Origin: Dermatophilaceae bacterium
GTDB taxonomy: Bacteria; Actinomycetota; Actinomycetes; Actinomycetales; Dermatophilaceae
Direction of reading: 5' to 3'
NCBI GenBank assembly: GCA_014377705.1
Contig: JACMPC010000250.1
Location: forward strand, 1 to 64,000
Length of the DNA stretch: 64,000 nt
In this document: piece by piece, positions 53,794 through 63,111 of the stretch
Numbering within the stretch: position 1 is the first letter of the stretch
How the letters are laid out: each line of letters starts with the position of its first letter
Program-made: the position numbers and the translations under genes
Notes under the pieces: model-generated
Databases searched by the model: none
The model's input: the letters and a program-made list of their open reading frames with translations, nothing else
Told to the model about the DNA's origin: nothing

Positions 53794-53844
53794 CACACGG
53801 TCCCGAGGTTTGTGGGCTCTGCCGGCGCACGGTCCCTAGGTTTG
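53794..53844. repeat. Two further copies of the CCCTAGGTTTG repeat
   Basis: CACACGGTCCCGAGGTTTG (53794-53812, degenerate) and CGCACGGTCCCTAGGTTTG (53826-53844), 32 bp apart, in the 98-bp gap between the convergent lacI and otsB genes. After the second copy comes CGAGTTGTCGGG, nearly the CGTGATGTCGGG that follows the copy at 32656. Confidence 0.85.
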
Positions 53845-54705
53845 CGAGTTGTCGGGGTTTTGTCGGTGGGCGACGAACAGGTTGAGCAGGTGCACCACGG
53901 AAATCTGGTCGGGCACCCGTTGTGCCGCCAGGGTCTCGCCGTCGCCTACCTTGACCGTGAGGTCACCCGAGGCCGGGTCGAGGGCTGCGAAGGCCTTCTC
54001 GTCGGTCACGTCGTCACCGAGGTACAGCGTCGCGTCCGAGCCGGCGGCGCGGGCCAGAGCGCGGACCACCCTGCCCTTGTCCGGCTCGAGCACGGTCAGC
54101 TCGACGACGTCCTTGCCGGGCATCACATGCACGTGTGGATAGCGCTGGCCCACCTCGAGGGCGGCGGCGGTGGCGGCTGCTGCCACCGAGGGGTCCAGGC
54201 CCCGGGTGTGCAGGGCCACGGCGGCTGGCTTCTGTTCCAGCCGCGCCGCGGGGTACCGGGTTCTGATCGCATCGAGCTCGCCGCGCACCACGCTCAGGCT
54301 GGCGGTGGCCTCCGCGTCCAGCAGAGACGCACCCCGGGTCAGGCTGCCCCGACCTCCCCGGTCGCCCTCCTGTCCCTGGTCGCCCTGGTCTCCCAGGTTG
54401 GTTTGCGCGCCATGGCTGCCGACCAGGGTGATGCCGTCCTGCACGCCGATGCCGGTGAGCATCTCCAGGGTCGCCAGATCGCGCCCGGACACGACCGCGA
54501 CCGTGACGCCGCTGAGTGCGGCCGCCGCCCTCAGCACCTCGAGAGCGCCGGGGACCGCCCTGGCCTGCAGGGGGTCGATGACGAAGGGCGCCAGGGTGCC
54601 GTCAAAGTCGACCGCGACCAGCACCCGCGGCCGGCTGGCGAAGGCGGCGACCGCAATACGCAGCTGCGGGTTGTCCTCGGTCACAGGTCTGTCGTCTCCG
54701 GTCAC
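53836..54705 (-). CDS. otsB: Trehalose-6-phosphate phosphatase OtsB
   Basis: 289 residues, HAD-fold phosphatase. DFDGTLAPF (nucleophile Asp and acid Asp) near residue 33, VVSGRDL, GSHGAQ, and GDDVTDEKAF. A Gly/Asp/Gln/Arg-rich loop (DQGDQGQEGDRGG) near residue 105 comes from degenerate 9-bp repeats. GTG start overlaps the otsA stop by four bases. Its stop codon region lies in the repeat at 53826-53844. Confidence 0.93.
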   Translation of the reverse strand: MTGDDRPVTEDNPQLRIAVAAFASRPRVLVAVDFDGTLAPFVIDPLQARAVPGALEVLRAAAALSGVTVAVVSGRDLATLEMLTGIGVQDGITLVGSHGAQTNLGDQGDQGQEGDRGGRGSLTRGASLLDAEATASLSVVRGELDAIRTRYPAARLEQKPAAVALHTRGLDPSVAAAATAAALEVGQRYPHVHVMPGKDVVELTVLEPDKGRVVRALARAAGSDATLYLGDDVTDEKAFAALDPASGDLTVKVGDGETLAAQRVPDQISVVHLLNLFVAHRQNPDNSQT

Positions 54706-56240
54706 AGGTCTTCGGTCCGTTCCGACGCGTTGTCCAGAGCCCTCTGGCTGGACCTGTTGGCCCGCTCCTCGCCCCGCCTCTCCTCGTCACTGGCACGGGT
54801 GGGCCGGCGCGGCTTCGCCGGGGCCGAGGCAAGCGCCTCGAGGTATCGGCTGGCCCAGCGCTGCACGTCGTGGACGGCGACGCGCTTGCGCAGGGCTTTC
54901 ATCCGGCGCCGGCGTTCGTCCTCTGGGGCGGTGACCGCACGCATGATGGTCTGTTTCACGCCCTCGACGTCGTGGGGGTTGCAGATGAAGGCCTGGTGAA
55001 GCTCGTGCCAGGCACCGGCGAACTCCGAGAGCACCAGGGCGCCACCAAGGTCATGCCGGCAGGCGACGTACTCTTTGGCGACGAGGTTCATGCCATCACG
55101 CAGCGGCGTCACGAGCATGACGTCGGCGGCCAGGAACATGGCGGCCATCTCGGCCCGGGGGTAGGACTGGTAGAGGTAGTAGACCGCCGGTGAGCCGATG
55201 TCGGAGTACTCGCCGTTGATGCCGCCCACGGTGCGCTCGATCTCATCGCGCAGATGGCGGTAGGCGTCCACGCGCTCGCGGCTCGGTGTGGACACCTGCA
55301 TCATCGTGACGTCGGGCGGGGCGATCGCCTTGTCCCGCAGCAGCTCCTCGTAGGCCTTCAGCCGGTGCCGGATCCCTTTGGTGTAGTCGAGCCGGTCGAC
55401 GCCGAGCAGGAGGATCTCGGGGTTGCCGAGCGAGGCGCGGATCTCGGCCGCACGGGCCTTGACCTCGGGGGTCCGGGACAGCGCATCGAGGCTGCGGAAG
55501 TCCACCGAGATCGGGATCGCGGCGGCCCGGACCGTGCGTCGTGCGTCGGGGTCGTCGCCGGGTGGGGTGAAGGTGACGGTGTCAGCCTTGGTGGACATGT
55601 TCAGCAGCCGGCGGCAGCAGCGCAGGAAGTTCTCGGCGTCGGCAGTGCGCTGGAAGCCCAGGAAGTCCGCGCCCAGCAGCCCCTCCACCAGGGCCCTGCG
55701 CCAGGGGAGCTGCGAGAAGAGCTCGACCGGCGGGAACGGTATGTGGTTGAACCATCCGATGCGCACATCAGGGCGAAGCGACCGGACCATGGCCGGGACA
55801 AGCTGCAGCTGGTAGTCGTGCACCCAGACGGTGGCACCCGGTGCGGCGATCTCGGCGATGGCTACCGCGAAGCGATGGTTGACCGTGCGGTAGGTGTTCC
55901 ACCAGTTGCGGTGGAAGGTGGCCGGGACGATCACGTCGTGGAAGATCGGCCAGAGGGTGTCGTTGCTGAAACCCTCGTAGTACTCCTCGATCTCGGTGGG
56001 TGACAAGCCCACCGGGTGCAGGTACATCCCCTCGTCGGTGAACGGCTCGGGTGGTGTGCCGGGCTCGCCGGCCCACCCCACCCAGGCCGCGTCGCGGCCC
56101 TTCATGACCGACTCCATTGCTGTCACCAACCCGCCCGGGCTCCGCCGCCAGGTGCTCTCGCCCTTGTCATCGACCACACGGTCGAGGGGCAGGCGGTTTG
56201 CGGCAACCACGAGGTCGAATGTCGGTGCGGCGACGGTCAC
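54702..56240 (-). CDS. otsA: Trehalose-6-phosphate synthase OtsA
   Basis: 512-residue GT20 enzyme joining UDP-glucose and glucose-6-phosphate. [11 protein letters not shown] near 32-42, [30 protein letters not shown], and [15 protein letters not shown] are all present. A charged C-terminal tail of about 40 residues is dispensable-looking. GTG 56240. Operon with otsB. Confidence 0.95.
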   Translation of the reverse strand: MTVAAPTFDLVVAANRLPLDRVVDDKGESTWRRSPGGLVTAMESVMKGRDAAWVGWAGEPGTPPEPFTDEGMYLHPVGLSPTEIEEYYEGFSNDTLWPIFHDVIVPATFHRNWWNTYRTVNHRFAVAIAEIAAPGATVWVHDYQLQLVPAMVRSLRPDVRIGWFNHIPFPPVELFSQLPWRRALVEGLLGADFLGFQRTADAENFLRCCRRLLNMSTKADTVTFTPPGDDPDARRTVRAAAIPISVDFRSLDALSRTPEVKARAAEIRASLGNPEILLLGVDRLDYTKGIRHRLKAYEELLRDKAIAPPDVTMMQVSTPSRERVDAYRHLRDEIERTVGGINGEYSDIGSPAVYYLYQSYPRAEMAAMFLAADVMLVTPLRDGMNLVAKEYVACRHDLGGALVLSEFAGAWHELHQAFICNPHDVEGVKQTIMRAVTAPEDERRRRMKALRKRVAVHDVQRWASRYLEALASAPAKPRRPTRASDEERRGEERANRSSQRALDNASERTEDL

Positions 56241-56316
56241 GCTCTATCAGCTCCTACGTCGGGGATGCTCAGCCTACGGCGAGAGGTCCTGTTTCCACCC
56301 TTTGTCCGGCATCCGC

Positions 56317-56346
56317 TTGGCGAGAGCCAAAGTGTGGCGCTACGGT
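56317..56346 (+). promoter_or_regulatory. Candidate leaderless promoter of the CBS gene
   Basis: TTGGCG (56317-56322), an 18-bp spacer, and TACGGT (56341-56346); the ATG at 56353 follows after 6 nt. Confidence 0.5.
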
Positions 56347-56352
56347 CATGGC

Positions 56353-56781
56353 ATGCGCATTTCAGACGTGATCCGCCGAAAAGGCGACGAGGTGGTGACC
56401 CTCCGCTCAGATGCGACGGTCCTACGGCTGCTGGAAGTCCTGGAAGAGCACCATATCGGCGCCGTGGTGGTCAGCGATGACGACTCGACGGTCTCAGGCA
56501 TCGTCAGCGAGCGTGACGTGGTGCGTCACCTGCACACCGAGGGTGTCGCCGTGCTGGAGCAGACCGTGGCGGTGATCATGACGCGCGATGTGCACACCTG
56601 CGCCCCCGACGACGACATCGAGGATCTTGCCCAGGTCATGACCGACCGCCGCTTCCGTCACGTCCCGGTGGTCTCGCACGGTGCCCTCGTGGCGATCGTC
56701 AGCATCGGCGACGTCGTCAAGGGGCGGATCGACGATCTGAAGACCGAACGTGACCATCTCGTCGGGTACATCCAGCAGTAG
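56353..56781 (+). CDS. Two-CBS-domain protein
   Basis: 142 residues, two CBS domains in tandem (VVTLRSDATVLRLLEVL...GIVSERDVVRHL and VHTCAPDDDIEDLAQVM...AIVSIGDVVKGR). Such proteins sense adenine nucleotides, often during stress or dormancy. The partner cannot be seen. Diverges from otsA. Confidence 0.9.
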   Translation: MRISDVIRRKGDEVVTLRSDATVLRLLEVLEEHHIGAVVVSDDDSTVSGIVSERDVVRHLHTEGVAVLEQTVAVIMTRDVHTCAPDDDIEDLAQVMTDRRFRHVPVVSHGALVAIVSIGDVVKGRIDDLKTERDHLVGYIQQ

Positions 56782-56829
56782 CAGGGCCAGTCGTCGCCCT
56801 CGCCTCCCCCTGATGCCGATCTGGCGGCA

Positions 56830-56835
56830 TAGCGT
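56830..56835 (+). promoter_or_regulatory. Candidate -10 box of the protein kinase gene
   Basis: TAGCGT ends 6 nt before the ATG at 56842; leaderless-type spacing, weak -35. Confidence 0.35.
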
Positions 56836-56841
56836 GGGGAT

Positions 56842-58419
56842 ATGACGATAGGCCTGACGCGAGACGACGACGCCGACTCTGCCGTGCTAGGTCCGGGGCA
56901 GCGGATCGGACCCTATCGACTGATCCATCAGCTCGGTGAGGGTGGGATGGGCGTGGTGCACCTTGCCCTGGACCCCTACGGGCGTGCGGTGGCCATCAAG
57001 GTCCTGCGCGAGCACATCGCCCACGACCCCGAGGCGCGGAACCGGCTGAATCGGGAGGTCGAGACCCTCGCCCTGGTGCAGGATCCCAGGGTGGCGGCGG
57101 TTCTCGATGCCGACACCACGGGGCCTCGGCCCTACATCGTGACGCGGTACATCCCTGGTCCGGCCCTGGACCGGGTCGTGGCCGAGCGGGGGCCGCTGCA
57201 GGGTGAGGCCCTGCTGCGGCTCGGGCGCGGGCTCTGGGAGGCGCTGAATGCGATCCACGCAGCCGGTGTCGTCCACCGGGACCTCAAGCCCGCGAATGTC
57301 GTCCTTCTTGACGGGGATCCGGTTGTCATCGACTTCGGTATCGCCCACGTTGCCGATGACATCCGGCTGACCATGACCGGCCTGGTGATGGGCACCCCGG
57401 GCTACCTGTCGCCCGAGGTCGTCGAGGGCGCGCCGGTCACCGAGGCGACGGACTGGTGGGGCTGGGCCGCAACGCTTGCCTTCGCGGCGTCGGGCGCGCC
57501 ACCGTTCGGGCGCGGGCCCATGGACGTGGTCCTGGACCGGGTCCGGCGTGGCCAGGCAGATCTGTCGGGGGTGGACCAGCGACTGGCCCCGCTGCTGCAG
57601 GCTGCGCTCTCGCCGATCGCCGCGCAGCGCCCGCAAGCGCACGCGGTCGTGCAAGCCCTGGACCGGTATGCCACGGGCGCACCCTCGACGATCGCCATCC
57701 CCGTCGACCCCCCCACCCAGGAGCAGGAATGGCGCTCGGACAGGCGAGAGGATCCGGTTGACGAAGGGGACCGGGAGGTCCTCGAGCAGGACGGACCAGG
57801 CCAGCCGGACCCCCGGGCCGGCTGGCACCCTCGTTCCGGAACGCTGCTGGCTCTGGTCGTGGGGGTCCTCGGTGTCGCGGCGGCCTGGCCCGTGGTCGCG
57901 ATCGGGCTGGTTGTCCTGTGGTCCTGGGGCGCCAGGTTCGCCGACCGTTCGATCACGTCGCTGATGATGAGACGCCACGACCGCGGTCGCCGGCGAAGCG
58001 ACGTGCCTGTCGCGATCGCGGTGAGCCCGTGGCACCTGCTGGTCGCTGCCCTGGCGATGCTGCTCACGCTGGTGATCCCGGCGATCGTCGCGGTCGGCTC
58101 GACGTTTGCCGTGGCCATCGGCGCGGCCGCCGTGGCCGGTGGAGATCCCGCGCCGGACCGGGCGGTGCCGATCGTCGTCGGCGGCCTCCTGGGGCTCGTC
58201 ATGGGCTGGTGGGGACCCGGCGGCGCCAGCCTGCGACGCGGCTCGCGGAGCCTGGTCCGGGCTGTGATGCCAGGCAAGGGGGCCACTAAATTCGTCGTGG
58301 CGAGCTTCCTCCTGATGGGCATCGGGCTGGCAGCGTGGGCCTGGGTCCGCAACGGCCAACCCGACTGGTGGCCCTGGTCGCTGAACTACTTCCAGGCCAT
58401 CTCGCACGGTTTCTGGTAG
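56842..58419 (+). CDS. Membrane Ser/Thr protein kinase
   Basis: 525 residues. Kinase domain about 24-285: GEGGMGVVH, catalytic Lys53 in VAIK, HRDLKPAN (Asp147), DFG (Asp164) and GTPGYLSPE. After a charged linker come about five membrane helices, and no extracellular PASTA or other sensor domain, so it is unlike PknB. It may sense the membrane state. It stands alone between a CBS protein and the Rpf-like gene. Confidence 0.92.
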   Translation: MTIGLTRDDDADSAVLGPGQRIGPYRLIHQLGEGGMGVVHLALDPYGRAVAIKVLREHIAHDPEARNRLNREVETLALVQDPRVAAVLDADTTGPRPYIVTRYIPGPALDRVVAERGPLQGEALLRLGRGLWEALNAIHAAGVVHRDLKPANVVLLDGDPVVIDFGIAHVADDIRLTMTGLVMGTPGYLSPEVVEGAPVTEATDWWGWAATLAFAASGAPPFGRGPMDVVLDRVRRGQADLSGVDQRLAPLLQAALSPIAAQRPQAHAVVQALDRYATGAPSTIAIPVDPPTQEQEWRSDRREDPVDEGDREVLEQDGPGQPDPRAGWHPRSGTLLALVVGVLGVAAAWPVVAIGLVVLWSWGARFADRSITSLMMRRHDRGRRRSDVPVAIAVSPWHLLVAALAMLLTLVIPAIVAVGSTFAVAIGAAAVAGGDPAPDRAVPIVVGGLLGLVMGWWGPGGASLRRGSRSLVRAVMPGKGATKFVVASFLLMGIGLAAWAWVRNGQPDWWPWSLNYFQAISHGFW

Positions 58420-58619
58420 GTACCACCAGCACCTGCGCCGGCTGTTCTGTGCTCCGCCGGCTGTCCCGTCAACCGGCGGATTATCCGAAAGCCCTGCGGT
58501 GCCCGAGGGGTCGGTGGAAGCATTGCTCGTACCTCGTCGCGTTCAGTATTTCGCGGCGCTGTCATGAAGCGGCCGGGGCGTCCTTGCCACGGCCAGCAGA
58601 TCGACAACTGGATATCGCC

Positions 58620-58800
58620 AACACACGCACGCGTGTTCGCAGCGCCAAACCTCGTCGGCGGACAGAGAACCGGGAAATTCCTGGGCATCGACGAGGGTGG
58701 GGGACCCAACTTCGAGCCGGCGAGACCGGCCCCAGGGGTGAAGCCGGAGTCCCGGCCAGGCACACCTGACAGCCTGAACCCGACAGCTGACCTCTCCGGC
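58620..58800 (+). ncRNA. Candidate c-di-AMP (ydaO/yuaA) riboswitch
   Basis: The leader of the Rpf-like gene contains CGCCAAACCTCGTC, then GGGTGGGGGACCCAAC and CCAGGGGTGAAGCCGG, matching conserved blocks of ydaO riboswitches (GCCGAA-like, GGGGGACCCA, GGGGTGAA). In actinobacteria this class often controls resuscitation-promoting-factor genes. CTGACCTCTCC (58787-58797) could pair with the ribosome site GTCAGGAGGA. The first 200 bp of the 400-bp gap (58420-58619) show nothing recognisable. Confidence 0.75.
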
Positions 58801-58819
58801 GTGCGTCAGGAGGATCCCT

Positions 58820-59554
58820 ATGTATTCTGCACCGAGACATCGTGCTGCCCGCAAGAGCTTGTCACTGCTCAACCGCTTGGTCGGCTTCGCATTCGTCGCC
58901 TCGGCGACTGCCGTCATCGGCGTTGCCCTGTCCCCTCCCGCTCAGGCCGCCGGCTCGGTCTGGGACTCGGTTGCGGCCTGTGAGAGCGGCGGCAACTGGG
59001 CTATCAACACCGGCAACGGCTACTTCGGCGGGCTGCAGTTCTCGCAGTCGACGTGGCTGGGGTTCGGTGGCACGCGCTACGCGGCAACTGCCAGCCGGGC
59101 CAGCAAAGACGTCCAGATCGCCATCGCCCGGCGGGTCCTTGCCGCACAGGGCCCCGGTGCCTGGCCTGTTTGCAGCCGGAAGGCGGGCCTGAGCCGGGCC
59201 AATGGTGGCGCGGTCGCATCTTCAGCGGTGTCGTTCTCAGCGGTGTCGTTCTCAGCGGTGTCGCGCTCCAGGGCACGGGTCCCCATCTGTGCCAAGCTCA
59301 CCCTGGACGGCCGGATGGGACCGAAGACGATCCGGGTCCTGCAGCGGTGGGTCGGAACCACCCAGAACGGTAGCTTCGGCCCGACCACCGCCAAGGTCCT
59401 GCAGCGCAGGGTTGGCGTCCCCGCGGATGGCGCTATCGGTCCGAGGACGATCCGGGCGCTTCAGATCAAGATCAGCGCCCGCCGTGATGGCGCACGCCGG
59501 CTGAACGCGGCATCGACCAGGGCTTTGCAGGTGTACCTCAACCGGCACTACTGA
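58820..59554 (+). CDS. Rpf-like transglycosylase with peptidoglycan-binding repeats
   Basis: 244 residues, secreted: signal peptide to about PPAQA (43). The Rpf domain follows, [15 protein letters not shown] (catalytic Glu55) and [18 protein letters not shown], with cysteines at 54 and in WPVC. A linker with SAVSF repeats leads to two to three short peptidoglycan-binding repeats ([44 protein letters not shown]). It cleaves peptidoglycan during regrowth. AGGAGGATCCCT precedes the ATG; under riboswitch control. Confidence 0.9.
   Translation: MYSAPRHRAARKSLSLLNRLVGFAFVASATAVIGVALSPPAQAAGSVWDSVAACESGGNWAINTGNGYFGGLQFSQSTWLGFGGTRYAATASRASKDVQIAIARRVLAAQGPGAWPVCSRKAGLSRANGGAVASSAVSFSAVSFSAVSRSRARVPICAKLTLDGRMGPKTIRVLQRWVGTTQNGSFGPTTAKVLQRRVGVPADGAIGPRTIRALQIKISARRDGARRLNAASTRALQVYLNRHY
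59222..59266. repeat. 15-bp tandem repeat, three copies, inside the rpf-like gene
   Basis: TCAGCGGTGTCGTTC twice and TCAGCGGTGTCGCGC once; encodes a repeated SAVSF linker between catalytic and binding domains. Confidence 0.9.
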
Positions 59555-59595
59555 GCGCGAGCCCGTGGAGCCGCCGGACTGACCGGCTCCCCGAC

Positions 59596-59631
59596 ACGTT
59601 GGCCCGGTGGGGTCACCCACCGGGCCGACGT
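59596..59631 (+). terminator. Terminator of the rpf-like gene
   Basis: ACGTTGGCCCGGTGGG and CCCACCGGGCCGACGT form a 16-bp stem (one G-U pair) with a GTCA loop, 42 bp after the stop. Confidence 0.8.
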
Positions 59632-59670
59632 CTGCTCCGCCTTGCTGGACCTCTATCATTTTCGGAGCAA

Positions 59671-59745
59671 GCCGGAGTGGCTTAATGGCAAAGCAACCGC
59701 CTTGTAAGCGGTAGATTGCGGGTTCGATTCCCGCCTCCGGCTCCA
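59671..59745 (+). tRNA. tRNA-Thr (anticodon TGT)
   Basis: Seven-pair acceptor GCCGGAG/CTCCGGC, anticodon stem ACCGC/GCGGT with loop CTTGTAA (anticodon TGT, reading ACA), T arm GCGGG-TTCGATT-CCCGC, and encoded CCA. The D arm is GCTTAATGGCAAAGC. No integrase or attachment-site repeat is seen beside it. The 157 bp after it (59746-59902) hold no gene I can support. Confidence 0.95.
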
Positions 59746-59902
59746 TGATCTGCGCAGGCAAAGGCTCCCGAGACCCTTCTTGCGCTGCTTTTCTGGCTCC
59801 CACCGCATAGGGGTGCCACGCGTGTCGAGCCTGATCTGGCGTTCCCAGGCTCAACGGTCAGCGTGGCCTCGATCACTGTCCGGGCCGGGCATCCTTGCCG
59901 GG

Positions 59903-60667
59903 TCAGCGCGGAGGCATCCGGAGCGCGCCATCCAGCCGGATGACCTCGCCGTTGAGCATGCCGTTGTCGACGATGTGGGCGACCAGAGACGCATACTCCC
60001 GCGGCCTGCCCAGCCGTGACGGGTGGGGCACCTCAGCCTCAAGGGCGGCGGTCACCTCATCGGCGAGCCCGGCCAGCATCGGCGTGGCGAAGGTGCCCGG
60101 CGCCACGGTCACCACCCGGATGAGCTTGTCGGCGAGGTCGCGGGCGGCCGAGAGGGTCAGGGAGATGATCCCACCCTTGGAAGCGGCGTAGGCAGCCTGC
60201 CCGATCTGCCCGTCGTAGCCGGCGATCGACGCGGTCATCACGATCAGCCCGCGGTCACCGTCAAGGGGCGCGTTCGCCAGCATTGCCGCAGCGGCCAGGC
60301 GGATGACGTTGAACGTCCCGATCAGGTTGATGTCTATGACGTTGCGGAAGGTCGCGAGGTCCATCGGCCCCTCCCGGCCGACGACCCGCCCGGGCGTGGC
60401 CACGCCCGCGCAGTTCACCACGATCCGCAGGTCGCCGAGCTCCTGCGCCACGGCGATCGCGGCCTGCACCTGAGCCTCGTCGCGCACGTCGGCGGCACAG
60501 AAACGGACCCGGTCGCCGAGCTCCCTGGCGAGGACCTCGCCACCGGAGGCGAGCAGGTCGACGATGACGACGGCGGCGCCATCCTGGTGAAGCCGTCGGG
60601 TGGTGGCCTCGCCGAGGCCGGAGGCACCGCCGGTGACCAGGGCCACGGTGGAAACGTTGATCTGCAA
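59903..60667 (-). CDS. Short-chain dehydrogenase (3-hydroxyacyl-CoA dehydrogenase-like)
   Basis: 254 residues, SDR. NAD-binding [10 protein letters not shown] at the N-terminus, NCAGVA, catalytic Ser in MTASIAG and YAASKGG, and the closing ALRMPPR. Similar to type II 3-hydroxyacyl-CoA dehydrogenases, which fits the acyl-CoA dehydrogenase immediately upstream on the same strand. The start is TTG at 60667, with AGGAG six bases upstream. Confidence 0.9.
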   Translation of the reverse strand: MQINVSTVALVTGGASGLGEATTRRLHQDGAAVVIVDLLASGGEVLARELGDRVRFCAADVRDEAQVQAAIAVAQELGDLRIVVNCAGVATPGRVVGREGPMDLATFRNVIDINLIGTFNVIRLAAAAMLANAPLDGDRGLIVMTASIAGYDGQIGQAAYAASKGGIISLTLSAARDLADKLIRVVTVAPGTFATPMLAGLADEVTAALEAEVPHPSRLGRPREYASLVAHIVDNGMLNGEVIRLDGALRMPPR

Positions 60668-60689
60668 GGGATTCTCCTGGGAAGAGTGG

Positions 60690-61841
60690 TCAGCCGCGGA
60701 GCAGCTGTCGGGCGATGACGAGCCGTTGGATCTGGTTGGTTCCTTCGAAGATCTGGGTCACCTTGGCCTCTCGCATGTAGCGCTCGGCCGGGAAGTCACG
60801 CGTGTAGCCGGCGCCTCCGAGCACCTGGATGGCATCGGTGGTGACCCGCATGGCCGCGTCCGTGCAGATGAGCTTGGCCACCGCGGCCTGCTTGCTGAAC
60901 GGCCGGTCGGCGTCCTTGAGTCGCGCCGCGTGCAGATAGGTTGCCCGGGCCGACGTGACGGCCGCCTCCATGTCGGCGAGCAGGAACGACAGTCCCTGGA
61001 ACTCGCTGATGGCCTTGCCGAACTGCTCCCTCTCCTTGCTGTACGAAACGGCCAGGTCCAGCGCCGCCTGGGCCAGGCCCGTTGCGGCGGCGGCGACTCC
61101 GAGGCGACCGGAGTCGAGCGCGTGCAGGGCGATCGACATGCCTAGGCCCGGGGCGCCGATCATCCGCCCCGAGTCGACAACGGCGCGGTCGAAGTGGACC
61201 TGGCTCACGGGGTCGCAGGCCAGGCCCATCTTGCGCTCGGGTGTGCCGAAGGAGATGCCGCCGGTGTCGGCCGGGATGACGAAGCAGGACAGGCCCTTGC
61301 TCGGGTGGTCGTCGGTGCGCACGAACGCGGTGTAGAAGTCGGCATGGCCGGCGTGCGAGATCCAGGCCTTGCTGCCGGTCACGCTGTACGTCGAACGGTC
61401 CTGACTGGCCGTTGCCCGGGTCGAGATCGCCGAGACGTCGCTGCCGGCCTGCGTCTCGGACAGGCAGTAGCCGCCGAGGGTCTGCCCGCTGAGCATTGCC
61501 GGGAGCAGCTCGGCCCGTTGCTGGTCGCTGCCGTACTCGGCCACCGGGAAACAGGTCAGGGAGTGCACGGAGACGCCCACAGCCACACTCATCCAGGCTG
61601 AGGCGATCTCCTCGACGACCTGGAGGTAGACCTCATAGGGCTGCCCACCCCCGCCGTGCTCCTCGGCATACGGCAGGGACAGCAGGCCCGAGCGGCCCAG
61701 AAGGGCAAAGGTGTCGCCGGGGAACTGTGCCGCTTCCTCCGCGGCGCTGGCAATCGGCGCCAGCTGGGCGGCACAGATCTGGCGGGTCAGGTCGATGAGG
61801 TCCTGTGACTCATCGGTGGGCATGATGCGCTCTGCTGGCAT
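60690..61841 (-). CDS. Acyl-CoA dehydrogenase
   Basis: 383 residues, FAD-dependent. Family segments [72 protein letters not shown] and [17 protein letters not shown]. The catalytic-base region IFEGTNQIQ has Glu in the usual place. ATG 61841 or 61823. Operon with the SDR gene, pointing to branched- or short-chain acyl-CoA oxidation. Confidence 0.94.
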   Translation of the reverse strand: MPAERIMPTDESQDLIDLTRQICAAQLAPIASAAEEAAQFPGDTFALLGRSGLLSLPYAEEHGGGGQPYEVYLQVVEEIASAWMSVAVGVSVHSLTCFPVAEYGSDQQRAELLPAMLSGQTLGGYCLSETQAGSDVSAISTRATASQDRSTYSVTGSKAWISHAGHADFYTAFVRTDDHPSKGLSCFVIPADTGGISFGTPERKMGLACDPVSQVHFDRAVVDSGRMIGAPGLGMSIALHALDSGRLGVAAAATGLAQAALDLAVSYSKEREQFGKAISEFQGLSFLLADMEAAVTSARATYLHAARLKDADRPFSKQAAVAKLICTDAAMRVTTDAIQVLGGAGYTRDFPAERYMREAKVTQIFEGTNQIQRLVIARQLLRG

Positions 61842-61956
61842 GGCGCGAAGGATACTGGTTTCCAGGGCGGACGCCACCTTGGCGGCTACCCGCCCTCGGC
61901 TGACACCCAGCCACGACCCGTGGCGCAGACCCGACAACAAGCTGAATGGACACCCC

Positions 61957-63042
61957 GTGACCTACCCGTCGCCCCTGCACGATCCCGAAGCCCGAGGATT
62001 CGCCAGCGACAACTATGCCGGCATCCACCCCGAGATCCTGGAGGCTATCGGCCGGGCCAACGGCGGGCACCAGGTGGCCTACGGCGCCGATGTCTACACC
62101 CGGCACCTGCAGGAGGTCTTCCAGCACCACTTCGGTGCCGCGGCGAGGGCATACCCCGTCTTCAACGGGACCGGTGCCAATGTGATCTCGCTGCAGGCGA
62201 TGACGGAGCGCTGGGATGCGGTCATCTGCGCCGAGTCCGCGCACATCAACGTCGACGAGGGCGGCGCCCCCGAGCGGGTCGGCGGCCTGAAGCTGCTCAC
62301 GGTCCCGACGCCGCTGGGCAAGCTCACCCCGGCGCTGGTCGGGCGGCAGGCGTGGGGATGGGGCAACGAGCACCGTGCGCAGCCCAAGGTCGTCTCCATC
62401 ACCCAGAGCACGGAGCTCGGCACCTGCTACTCGGTGGACGAGATCGCCGCGATCGTCGAGCACGCCCACGACCATGACCTGGCGGTGCATCTGGATGGCG
62501 CCCGGATCGCCAATGCCGCGGCCGCTCTTGGGGTTCCGATGAGGGCCTTCACCACAGACGTCGGTGTCGACGTCGTCTCCTTCGGTGGCACCAAGAACGG
62601 AATCATGATCGGGGAGTGCGTCGTCGTGCTCAACCCCGAAGCGGTGCGCGGGATGGCGTTCCTGCGCAAGCTCTCGATGCAGCTGGCCTCCAAGATGCGG
62701 TTCGTGTCGGTGCAGTTCGACGCCCTGCTGTCCGGCGATCTGTGGCTGCGCAATGCGAGCCACTCCAACGCCATGGCGGCCCGGCTCGAGGACGCGGTCC
62801 GAGACGTGGACGGGGTGGAGGTGCAGCGACCGGTCGAGGCCAACTCGGTCTTCGCGACCCTGCCCGCCCCCGTGACCGAGCGGCTGCAGCAGCGATACCC
62901 CTTCTACGTCTGGGACGAGAGCAGCGGCGAGGTCCGCTGGATGACCTCGTTCGACACCACCGAAGCCGACGTCGACGGCTTCGTGGCAGCCCTCCGACAC
63001 GAGATGGCGACCATGCGGTCAGTGCCACGACGTGCCATCTGA
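61957..63042 (+). CDS. Low-specificity L-threonine aldolase / beta-eliminating lyase family
   Basis: 361 residues, PLP fold type I. FASDNYAGIHPEIL at the start, HINVDEGGAPE, AVHLDGARIANAAAAL with the PLP-binding Asp, and SFGGTKNGIMIGE with the PLP-lysine (about 213). Cleaves threonine to glycine and acetaldehyde. GTG 61957 with a weak TGGA site. Diverges from the acyl-CoA dehydrogenase gene. Confidence 0.9.
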   Translation: MTYPSPLHDPEARGFASDNYAGIHPEILEAIGRANGGHQVAYGADVYTRHLQEVFQHHFGAAARAYPVFNGTGANVISLQAMTERWDAVICAESAHINVDEGGAPERVGGLKLLTVPTPLGKLTPALVGRQAWGWGNEHRAQPKVVSITQSTELGTCYSVDEIAAIVEHAHDHDLAVHLDGARIANAAAALGVPMRAFTTDVGVDVVSFGGTKNGIMIGECVVVLNPEAVRGMAFLRKLSMQLASKMRFVSVQFDALLSGDLWLRNASHSNAMAARLEDAVRDVDGVEVQRPVEANSVFATLPAPVTERLQQRYPFYVWDESSGEVRWMTSFDTTEADVDGFVAALRHEMATMRSVPRRAI

Positions 63043-63111
63043 AGGAGCAACAATCGACCTGAAATCGCCCCGGGAGCAGCAGTTAGTGCGCTTTCACATA
63101 CCGGGGTGGGG

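Noticed and set aside
56887-58407. 506-residue minus-strand frame opposite the protein kinase
   Set aside because: Antisense shadow of a gene with complete kinase motifs.
58564-58983. 139-residue ORF starting in the leader of the rpf-like gene
   Set aside because: It overlaps the riboswitch and the signal peptide region in another frame and has no domain.
59671-59745. tRNA-Thr as an integrated-element attachment site
   Set aside because: No duplicated tRNA 3' end, integrase or phage gene is visible on either side.
59682-59876. Minus-strand ORF ending GGNRTRNLPLTRRLLCH
   Set aside because: This well-known artefact is the antisense translation of a tRNA gene; here it covers tRNA-Thr.
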